A DNA stretch of 23,149 bases from DASZMJ01 sp035551935 (GTDB lineage: Bacteria; Planctomycetota; Planctomycetia; Isosphaerales; Isosphaeraceae): assembly GCA_035551935.1 (NCBI GenBank), contig DASZMJ010000453.1:1-23149 (forward strand). Direction: 5' to 3'. The notes below the pieces were generated by a model. It did no database searches. It worked only from the letters and a program-made list of their open reading frames with translations, and was not told where the DNA came from. Position 1 is the stretch's first letter; every line of letters starts with the position of its first letter. This document shows positions 7,326-13,855 of the stretch, piece by piece. The position numbers and the translations under genes were made by a program.

Positions 7326-8348
7326 ATGACCTCTCCCGCGATCGCCGCCGGACTCGCCTCGCTCCTGACCGCCGGCCTGGCCGACGACCAGCCCGACCTC
7401 GCGCGGCTCGACCCCCCGGCCGGCCTCCTCGCCCCCGGGGCCGCCGTCACCGTCGCCGCCCGGACCGCGTTGCTCGAGGGGCCCGCGTTCGACGCGGCGG
7501 GAAACCTCTTCTTCAGCGACATTTTCAACAATCATATCTACATGTTTGATCCCGAGGGGAAGCTCTCCGTCTTCCGCGAGGACAGCGGCCGGACCAACGG
7601 CAACACCTTCGACGCGCGCGGGCGCCTCGTCAGTTGCGAGGGGGCCGAGCAGGGGCCCGGGGGCCGGCGGCGGATCGTCCGGACGGACCCGGCGACGGGG
7701 AAGGTCGAGGTGCTGACCGAACGCTACCTCGGCAAGCGGTACAACAGCCCCAACGACCTCTGCGTCGACGGCCACGGGCGGATCTGGTTCACCGACCCCT
7801 TCTACGGCGACGACCGCTCCGCGCTGGAGATGGACGCCGAGGCCGTCTACCGGATCGACCCCGACGGCAAGGTCACGCGGGTCCTGTCGCAGCCCGAGAT
7901 CGAGCGTCCCAACGGGATCGCGATCACGCCCGACGGCTCGATCCTCTACGTCGTCGACAGCCACGGCCGGCCCGGCGGCAACCGCAAGCTCTGGGCGTTC
8001 ACCGTCGGCGACGACGGCCGCCTGTCGCATCGTCGCCTCGTCTTCGACTTCGGCAAAGGTCGCGGCGGCGACGGCCTCCGGCTCGACGAGCGGGGCAACC
8101 TCTGGGTCGCCGCCGGGATCATGTTCCCCCGCCATTCGGGCGAGTCGGCCGACGTGCCGCCGGGCATCTACGTGATGACCCCCGAGGGCAAGCTCCTGGG
8201 CCGCATCCCGATCCCCGAGGACCTCTGCACCAACCTCGCCTTCGGCGGGCCGGACCGGAAGGCTCTCTACGTCACGGCTGGCAAGTCGATGTACAGGATC
8301 CCCCTCGAAGTCGCCGGGGCCCCGCTGCCCTCGAAGCCCTCGAAATGA
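7326..8348 (+). CDS. SMP-30/gluconolactonase family protein, probably exported
   Basis: The 340-residue product is a six-bladed beta-propeller of the SMP-30/gluconolactonase/LRE family, which hydrolyses sugar lactones using a divalent metal. Family landmarks are present: LLEGPAFD with metal ligand E51, NSPNDLCVDGHGRIWFTDP with N143, RPNGIAITPDGSILYVVD with N196, and GGDGLRLDERGNLWVA with D249. Residues 1-20 are small and hydrophobic (MTSPAIAAGLASLLTAGLAD) and could be a signal peptide, although the n-region lacks Lys or Arg. ATG at 7326 has GGAGG nine bases upstream and is preferred over in-frame ATGs at 7275 and 7293. Only 30 bp separate it from the downstream esterase, so the two likely form an operon for extracellular sugar-ester or lactone breakdown. 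The exact substrate cannot be read from sequence. Confidence 0.92.
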   Translation: MTSPAIAAGLASLLTAGLADDQPDLARLDPPAGLLAPGAAVTVAARTALLEGPAFDAAGNLFFSDIFNNHIYMFDPEGKLSVFREDSGRTNGNTFDARGRLVSCEGAEQGPGGRRRIVRTDPATGKVEVLTERYLGKRYNSPNDLCVDGHGRIWFTDPFYGDDRSALEMDAEAVYRIDPDGKVTRVLSQPEIERPNGIAITPDGSILYVVDSHGRPGGNRKLWAFTVGDDGRLSHRRLVFDFGKGRGGDGLRLDERGNLWVAAGIMFPRHSGESADVPPGIYVMTPEGKLLGRIPIPEDLCTNLAFGGPDRKALYVTAGKSMYRIPLEVAGAPLPSKPSK

Positions 8349-8378
8349 TCGAGGGGAAGTCGATCCGGAGGTCACGAT

Positions 8379-10409
8379 ATGAGAGGACGTGCGATCCTAT
8401 CGGTCATGCTCGGCCTGCTCGCCGTCGGCGTGGCGCGCGGGCAGGCGTTCGGGCCGCCGGACCGCGGCGAGCCGGGCGACGCGATGATCCAGGCCTACCT
8501 CGCCCGCGCGGCCGACCGGCTCGACGCCGAGCTCCTCGACGTGGTCAAGTCGGCCGACGACTGGAAGCGCCTCCGCCCTCGGTTCCACGAAGAATACATG
8601 TCCATGCTCGGACTGGCCCCCGAGCCGGCGCGGACCCCCTTGCAGGCGACCGTCACCGGGACGCTCGAAGGCGAGGGCTTCGTCGTCGAGAAGCTCCATT
8701 ATCAGAGCGTGCCGGGCCTGTATGTGACGGCCAATCTCTACCGGCCGGCGCGGGTCGAGCCGGGGACGCGCCTGCCGGCGGTCCTCTACGTCTGCGGCCA
8801 CGCGGGCCGGGGCCGCGACGGCACGAAGACGACGTTCCAGTCGCACGGCCTCTGGTTCGCGCGGCACGGCTACCTCTGCCTGATCGTCGACACGCTCCAG
8901 CTCGGCGAGATCCCCGGCATCCACCACGGCACGTACCGCGAGGGGCGTTGGTGGTGGCAATCGAGGGGTTACACGCCGGCCGGTGTCGAGTGCTGGAATG
9001 GGGTCCGGGGGATCGACTACCTCGTCGGCCGGCCCGACGTGGACCCCGGCCGGCTCGCCGTCACCGGCATCAGCGGCGGCGGCGCGGCGACGTTCTGGGT
9101 GGCCGCGGCCGACGACCGCGTGAAGGTGGCCGTCCCGGTCAGCGGCATGGCCGACCTGTCGTCCTACGTCGGCAACCGCGTCATCAACGGCCATTGCGAC
9201 TGTATGTTCCTGTATAACACCTTCCAGTGGCCCTGGACGCGGATCGTCGGGCTGATCGCGCCCCGGCCGCTCCTGTTCGTCAACAGCGACGCCGACCGCA
9301 TCTTCCCGATGGACGCGAACGCCCGCGTGATCGGGCGGCTCGAGCGCCTCTACAGCCTCTTCGGCGCCGGCGACCGCGTGGACGCGGTCGTCCGCGTCGG
9401 CGGCCACGCCTATCGCGAGGACATCCGCAAGGCGGCCTATCGCTTTATCAACATCCATTTGAAAGCCGACGCGCGTGACGTCACCGACAGCGAAGTGGAC
9501 GCCGTCGCCGAGGTCGGCGACCCGAAGCCGTTCCCGATCGAGACGGCCCGGCTCCGCGTCTTCCCGACCGACGCCGACCTGCCGGCCGACCGTAGAAACG
9601 CCGAAATCGACCGCGTCTTCGTGCCGATGGCGAAGCTTGAATTGCCGGAATCGGGTGGGTTCGACGCCTGGAAGGGACGACTGCTGGCCGACCTGCGACG
9701 GCTCAGCTTCCACCATTTCCCGGATCGCGTACTTCCCGCGAAGTCGGTAACGACCCCACCGCACACCGAGGGACGCCGGGTCGAGACCGAGGAGGGGATC
9801 GTCATCCCCGAGGAGCGGGTCTTCGGCGACAGTCGCGAGGCGCCAAAGCGCGTCCTCTTGCTCGTCGCCGGTGCGGAGGCCGATCAACCTCGTCCCAAGG
9901 AGATCGCGGAGGAGGGGAACCTTGTCTATCGTGTCGAGACGCGCGGGGTGGACGTGACGCGATGGACGCATAAGGACCCGCCGAACTACGTCGAGCGCGC
10001 CCACGCACTGCTCGGCCGGACGATCGACTCGGGACGCGTCTGGGACGTCGCCGCGGTCGCCCGGAGCCTCAAGGCCAGGTTCGGCAAGGAGACGCCGGTC
10101 GTCGTCGTCGGCTCTGGGTCAGCCGGTGTGATCGCGACATATGCAGCCCTGCTCGAGCCCGACATCGGCGGCGTCATCCTCATCGCGCCGCCGAATTCCC
10201 ACATGGATAAGGATGCTCCGGCGCTCTTGAACGTGCTCCGCGTGCTCGACATCCCCGAGGCGATCGGCCTGCTCGCCCCGCGGCCCGTGACCCTCCGCGA
10301 CGCCGACGCCACCCTTTCGGACCGGGTCGCCGCGATCTATCGCGTGACCGGTGCGCCGGATCGGCTCACCGTGAACAGGTCGAAGGCGGGAGGGGAGCCC
10401 TCGCGTTGA
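8379..10409 (+). CDS. exported acetylxylan-esterase-like alpha/beta hydrolase with a second, degenerate hydrolase domain
   Basis: The 676-residue product begins with a signal peptide (MRGRAILSVMLGLLAVGVARG). Residues about 30-370 form an alpha/beta hydrolase: LYVCGHAG oxyanion region, nucleophile elbow TGISGGG with S232, acid NSDADRIFP (D304 or D306), and VGGHAY with H343. It resembles the acetylxylan esterase/cephalosporin-C deacetylase (AXE1) group common in planctomycetes. Residues about 440-676 contain a second elbow, VVGSGSAG, followed by GLLAPRP, echoing GLIAPRP in the first domain, but the sequence ends without an obvious catalytic His. It therefore looks like a degenerate tandem copy. 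The ATG has GGAGG seven bases upstream. It is probably co-transcribed with the SMP-30 gene. Its stop lies 3 bp from the stop of the convergent phosphatase gene. Substrate unknown; carbohydrate acetyl esters are likely. Confidence 0.9.
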   Translation: MRGRAILSVMLGLLAVGVARGQAFGPPDRGEPGDAMIQAYLARAADRLDAELLDVVKSADDWKRLRPRFHEEYMSMLGLAPEPARTPLQATVTGTLEGEGFVVEKLHYQSVPGLYVTANLYRPARVEPGTRLPAVLYVCGHAGRGRDGTKTTFQSHGLWFARHGYLCLIVDTLQLGEIPGIHHGTYREGRWWWQSRGYTPAGVECWNGVRGIDYLVGRPDVDPGRLAVTGISGGGAATFWVAAADDRVKVAVPVSGMADLSSYVGNRVINGHCDCMFLYNTFQWPWTRIVGLIAPRPLLFVNSDADRIFPMDANARVIGRLERLYSLFGAGDRVDAVVRVGGHAYREDIRKAAYRFINIHLKADARDVTDSEVDAVAEVGDPKPFPIETARLRVFPTDADLPADRRNAEIDRVFVPMAKLELPESGGFDAWKGRLLADLRRLSFHHFPDRVLPAKSVTTPPHTEGRRVETEEGIVIPEERVFGDSREAPKRVLLLVAGAEADQPRPKEIAEEGNLVYRVETRGVDVTRWTHKDPPNYVERAHALLGRTIDSGRVWDVAAVARSLKARFGKETPVVVVGSGSAGVIATYAALLEPDIGGVILIAPPNSHMDKDAPALLNVLRVLDIPEAIGLLAPRPVTLRDADATLSDRVAAIYRVTGAPDRLTVNRSKAGGEPSR

Positions 10410-10412
10410 GGC

Positions 10413-11207
10413 TCAGGCCGGCCAGGCTTCGGCCAGGGCGCGGACAGCCTCGCCATGGACGCGGCCGTTGGTCGCGAGGATGCCGCGGCCGTAGAGGTCG
10501 TGCGGTTCGCCGGCCAGGCCGGTGACGACGCCGCCGGCCTCGCGGACGAGGACGACGCCCGCCGCGGCGTCCCATGGTTGCATCGAGGTCGCATAGCAGA
10601 TATCCAGCCCCCCGGCCGCGACCAGAGAGAGGCTCCAGGCCGACGAGCCCAAGCGCCGCAACGAGTGGGTGCCGGTCGAGAATCGCCGGAAGTAGGCCGT
10701 CTGTCGGTCGGCCTCGCGGGCGAAGTCCGACGGCAGGCAGGCGCCGGTCAGCGCGACCGACAGGGATTCGGCCTTGCCGACCCGGATCGCCTGGCCGTTG
10801 GCCGTCGCCCCCAGTCCCTTGGCGGCGCTATAGGTCGTGTTCAACAAGGGGACGTGGATCACGCCGACGACCGGATCGCCGCGGTACTCCAGGCCGATCG
10901 AGACACACCAGCACGGGTTGCCGTGCGCGAAGTTCATCGTGCCGTCGAGCGGGTCGACGATCCAACGCCAGGGGCAATCCGGGTCGGGTGTGACTCCCTC
11001 TTCCTCGGCCAGCAGCGTGCTCCCCGGGAAGGCCCGCGCCAGGCGATCGGCGATCAGCCGCTGGCTGTCGAAGTCCGCGGAGGTGACGAGGTCCGCCGGG
11101 CCCTTCTCCCGGGCCTCGACCTTGCCGAACGCCGCCAGCAGGAGCCGGCCCGCCTCCTCCGCCACCCGCTCGGCCACCGCGCGCGGCTCGCGATACTCGT
11201 CGCTCAA
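10413..11207 (-). CDS. inositol monophosphatase family protein (SuhB/IMPase-like)
   Basis: The 264-residue product is a Mg-dependent phosphatase of the inositol-monophosphatase family. Metal-binding motifs are complete: LLAEEEG (E68/E69), WIVDPLDGTMNFAHG (83-97; D85, D88, with the DPxDGTxNF signature) and PWDAAAGVVLVREAGG (W212, D213). Family substrates include inositol-1-phosphate, histidinol phosphate, fructose-1,6-bisphosphate and PAP, and the motifs do not discriminate. TTG at 11207, with a GGGGGTA site upstream, gives the usual family length of about 265. An in-frame GTG at 11258 would add 17 residues (MVVSCLGGIGDVPGVSA) that look non-homologous. It converges on the esterase gene and has no obvious operon partner. 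Confidence 0.92.
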   Translation of the reverse strand: MSDEYREPRAVAERVAEEAGRLLLAAFGKVEAREKGPADLVTSADFDSQRLIADRLARAFPGSTLLAEEEGVTPDPDCPWRWIVDPLDGTMNFAHGNPCWCVSIGLEYRGDPVVGVIHVPLLNTTYSAAKGLGATANGQAIRVGKAESLSVALTGACLPSDFAREADRQTAYFRRFSTGTHSLRRLGSSAWSLSLVAAGGLDICYATSMQPWDAAAGVVLVREAGGVVTGLAGEPHDLYGRGILATNGRVHGEAVRALAEAWPA

Positions 11208-11366
11208 AGCCGATACCCCCGGAACGTCCCCGATCCCCCCGAGACACGACACGACCACCCTAACAGGCCGTCGTCGCGGCCGTCCACCGCAGTCCCTCGC
11301 GAAAAAACAGGGAATCTGGGTCGACTATTTGGCATCCGGTCAGGAATCGGGCAAATACTGTTGGGA

Positions 11367-11409
11367 GACGTCGCGACGCGGGCTCTGCGACGGGCCCCGT
11401 GGCGACGTC
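11367..11409 (+). repeat. imperfect inverted repeat in the leader of the 76-residue gene
   Basis: The arm at 11367-11383 and the arm at 11393-11409 pair in 14 of 17 positions around a 9-base loop. Both outer ends are GACGTC. It lies about 50 bases before the ATG at 11460, so it could be an mRNA leader hairpin or an operator. No function can be assigned. Confidence 0.35.
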
Positions 11410-11459
11410 CTCCCCCCTCCTGAGCCATCATCCCGCGGAACATCTTCGGAGGCACCCCT

Positions 11460-11690
11460 ATGTATGTTTGGGAGATGATCGCGCATCGCCTGAAGGTCGA
11501 GGGCTGGAACATCTGGCACACCACCTGCAGGGACGCCTGCGGCCAGACGCACGTCGTCCACCTCTATCGCCCCGGCGCCGAGTGGCAGACGAGCGGACCG
11601 ACGCTCACGGAGGCCTTCGCCGAGGCCGCCCGCGTCGCCCGTGGGCCGCGCGCCCCGCATGTCTCGTTGGTGACGCAACGGGCCGGTTGA
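11460..11690 (+). CDS. small hypothetical protein (76 aa)
   Basis: The product begins MYVWEMIAHRLKVEGWNIWH and ends VSLVTQRAG. It is compact, with Trp residues in the first third (W4, W16, W19), two Cys in TTCRDACG and a predicted alternation of helix, strand and helix (LTEAFAEAARVAR). No transmembrane segment or signal peptide is seen. The ATG has GGAGG seven bases upstream and codon use matches neighbouring genes, supporting a real gene. The fold suggests a small cytoplasmic alpha/beta protein of the dsRBD-like or HicA-like size class, but I do not recognise a family. It is monocistronic, with hairpins downstream at 11711-11815. Confidence 0.7.
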   Translation: MYVWEMIAHRLKVEGWNIWHTTCRDACGQTHVVHLYRPGAEWQTSGPTLTEAFAEAARVARGPRAPHVSLVTQRAG

Positions 11691-11710
11691 GTCGGTCGGG
11701 GCCTCTTTTT

Positions 11711-11770
11711 CCGGACCGGGAGGGGACAGGCACTTCGAAGACTCGGAGCCGGTCCCCGTTCCCGGCCCGG
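11711..11770. repeat. long imperfect inverted repeat between convergent genes
   Basis: The left arm at 11711-11727 and the right arm at 11752-11770 are near-complementary (CCGGACCGGGA against TCCCGGCCCGG, then GGGGA against TCCCC). It forms a GC-rich hairpin with a loop of about 24 bases. A CTCTTTTT run precedes it on the plus strand, so it is not a canonical terminator in either direction. Confidence 0.35.
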
Positions 11771-11783
11771 AAATCGGAGCGTT

Positions 11784-11815
11784 CGGCGGAGGGGCCGATG
11801 TCGGCCCCTCCGCCG
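11784..11815. terminator. perfect 15-bp GC-rich inverted repeat, probable bidirectional terminator
   Basis: Bases 11784-11798 are the exact reverse complement of 11801-11815, separated by only TG. It sits between the convergent 3' ends of the 76-residue gene and the anti-sigma-like gene, 15 bp from the latter's stop. It has no T-tract, so a terminator or mRNA 3'-end stabiliser is inferred from placement. An uptake- or REP-like repeat is an alternative. Confidence 0.5.
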
Positions 11816-11830
11816 CCGTGCCGGTCGCGG

Positions 11831-13774
11831 CTATTTCTCCTTCGAACCGGGCACCAGCGACTTGGAGTGGGCGAGCTCTTTCCAGTCGGTGAGCCCCTTG
11901 CCCTTGGGCTTGTCGGGGTCGTAGCCGAGGTCGTCGCGATCGGTCAGGGCCATGAGGTTGTCGAGGGCGAGTTCGCGGAGGGCGGGCTCGGAGGACTCGA
12001 GCAGGCCGACGAGCGAGTCGAGGGTCGCCTCGTCCTTGCCTTCGGCGGGCGTGTAGCCCTTGAGGAGCCGCACGACCTGGTCGGCATACTCGTCGCCGCC
12101 GGCCTGCGAGAACGCGGCCCGGAGCGCCTTCTCGGCGTCGGGGGAGGTCGCGAGCTGGGCGCGGAGGGCCTCGATGGCGGCGAGCCGGCCGGGGCGGTCG
12201 TTCGGCAGGTTGAGGGCCTGGGCGACGATGTCGAGCTCGTTGCCCAGGGCGGCGAGCCCCGCGACGGCCAGTCGGCGGATCTCCTTGGGGTTGGACGGGT
12301 CGAGGGCCTCGGCGAGGCAGGCGCTCGCGGTGAACTCTTGGCCGCCGCGTTCGGTCTTGAAGAACTGGACGAACTGCTGGCCGAGCTCGGCGTCCAGCGG
12401 CGGCGTCGAGGTCTCCGAGACCCAGGGCGGCGCGGGCGTCTCGGCCTTCTCGGCGAACTCCGCCGGCGCCCGGAACCGGACGGCTGCCGGCCCCTTGAGC
12501 GTCGCGCTTTCGGCCCCGGCGGCGATGGCGACGTTCCCTTCCGGGGCGTAGATCCGCAACGTCGGCGACGGCGCCGACTCGCCCGGGGCGCGTCGGGCGA
12601 CGCGCTCGAGGCCGACCGGCACGCCCGGCGGTACGCTAACCTGGAGCGTGGCGCCGTCGAAGCCGATCGGGACCGGCTGGGCCGCGTCGGTCCCGCGGAT
12701 CACGACCCGGCCGCGGACGAGCTCGAGCCGCGGCCGGGCCCCGCCGGCGTCGGCGCGGATGCGAACCTCGGTGTCGCGGATCGGCGCGCCTCCGGCGGCC
12801 GGCGTCACCGTCGCGACCAACTCGAACTCGTTCTTGCCGACCTGGAGCGGGACCCGATACGGGGCCAGGGCGAGCACGCGGTCGCCGGCCTTGAGGCTCG
12901 CCTTCGGCTCGAGCCGCTTCCAGGACCGACCCTCCTCGTCGTAACGGAGCACGATCCCCGTCGTGTCGCCGAGGACGCCGACGACCCCCACCGGCAGGGA
13001 CTCCACCTTCGGCGTGCTCGACGCCTCCCGTTTCGGCTTGGCCTCGGCGCGGTCGGCGACGGCCTTGGCCTCGGCCTTGGTCGTCTCGGCCTCATTCTTG
13101 GGCTCGGCCGGCTTCGGGGTCGACTCCTTCACCTTCGCGGCCGTCGCCGGCGACGTCAGCTCGCCGACATGGGCCAGCTGGTCGCGGTCGCGGGGATGCA
13201 TCGAGGGGCCGACGCTCACCCAGGCCGACCAGACCAGGACGCCGAGCAGGGCCACGACCGCCAGCGCCGGCCCGAAACGGTCGAGCCACGGCCGACGCGG
13301 CAGGTCGGAAGCGGCCCAGGGGGCGATCGGCTCGGTCAAGTCCTCGTCCTCGGGTGGCGCGAAGGTGCGCGGGACGTCCTCGCCCACCGCCTCGCGGCCC
13401 TTGATCAGGTGGTACATCCGGTGCCGGGCCTCGGCCGGCACTTTCGCCCTCTGGCCGATCAGGCTGAGGATCTGGTGCGCGCTGGCGACCTCGGCGAGGT
13501 GGACGTCGGAGGTCAGGCAGCGCTTCTCGAACTCGCCGACCTGCTCGGGCGAGAGTTGGTTGTCCAGGTACGAGGCGACGAGGTTTGGGTCGGTCGCGTC
13601 GGCCCCCGACCCGTTCGGCACGGTCAGGCGCCGTTGCCGCGTCACGCGGCGAATCTTCTCCACGAGGTCCTGGGCGAATGGCGAGTCGGCGACCTGCTGG
13701 CCGATCTCCCGCACCTCGGCCGGCGGCAGTGTGTCGTCGAGCCAGGCCAGTAATGTTCGCAACGTCAAACGCAT
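11831..13774 (-). CDS. membrane-anchored anti-sigma-like protein with HEAT-like C-terminus
   Basis: The 647-residue product has two similar N-terminal helical modules: LLAWLDDTLPPAEVREIGQQ (8-27) and LVASYLDNQLSPEQVGEFEK (65-84). Both follow the L-x-x-x-L-D-x-x-L-x-x-x-E pattern of anti-sigma factor N-terminal domains, but without the zinc ligands. A single transmembrane helix follows at about 167-188 (FGPALAVVALLGVLVWSAWV), then an Ala/Lys/Glu-rich linker (about 205-255). The extracytoplasmic part has beta-rich and helical HEAT-like segments, and the C-terminus contains YDPDKPKGKGLTDWKEL, a pattern seen after HEAT regions in planctomycete proteins. ATG at 13774 has GAGGAGG eight bases upstream and is preferred over 13849. 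It lies 81 bp downstream of the glycosyltransferase gene on the same strand. No sigma factor gene is nearby. The anti-sigma role is inference. Confidence 0.75.
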   Translation of the reverse strand: MRLTLRTLLAWLDDTLPPAEVREIGQQVADSPFAQDLVEKIRRVTRQRRLTVPNGSGADATDPNLVASYLDNQLSPEQVGEFEKRCLTSDVHLAEVASAHQILSLIGQRAKVPAEARHRMYHLIKGREAVGEDVPRTFAPPEDEDLTEPIAPWAASDLPRRPWLDRFGPALAVVALLGVLVWSAWVSVGPSMHPRDRDQLAHVGELTSPATAAKVKESTPKPAEPKNEAETTKAEAKAVADRAEAKPKREASSTPKVESLPVGVVGVLGDTTGIVLRYDEEGRSWKRLEPKASLKAGDRVLALAPYRVPLQVGKNEFELVATVTPAAGGAPIRDTEVRIRADAGGARPRLELVRGRVVIRGTDAAQPVPIGFDGATLQVSVPPGVPVGLERVARRAPGESAPSPTLRIYAPEGNVAIAAGAESATLKGPAAVRFRAPAEFAEKAETPAPPWVSETSTPPLDAELGQQFVQFFKTERGGQEFTASACLAEALDPSNPKEIRRLAVAGLAALGNELDIVAQALNLPNDRPGRLAAIEALRAQLATSPDAEKALRAAFSQAGGDEYADQVVRLLKGYTPAEGKDEATLDSLVGLLESSEPALRELALDNLMALTDRDDLGYDPDKPKGKGLTDWKELAHSKSLVPGSKEK

Positions 13775-13855
13775 CGGTCGGGCCTCCTCGTGAAGTGATC
13801 CGCTCGACGGCCCGGCCGTGCCCGAACCACGCGAGCGTCCCCTCAACATTACTTA

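Noticed and set aside
6786..8375. N-terminal extension of the sulfatase-like frame up to 8375
   Set aside because: The frame is open by chance opposite the SMP-30 gene and the 79-residue gene. Its sequence is low-complexity and it overlaps two better-supported genes.
7634..9217. Plus-strand frame overlapping the SMP-30 and esterase genes
   Set aside because: Out-of-frame Arg/Pro-rich translation across two well-defined genes.
8397..10004. Minus-strand frame opposite the esterase
   Set aside because: Antisense shadow without motifs.
11329..11358. TTGGCA and AAATAC as a promoter for the 76-residue gene
   Set aside because: Spacing is 18 bases, but the -10 matches poorly; not strong enough to annotate.
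11399..13753. 784-codon plus-strand frame opposite the anti-sigma-like gene
   Set aside because: Low-complexity Gly/Arg/Leu translation; the minus strand has transmembrane and helical domains plus a good ribosome binding site.
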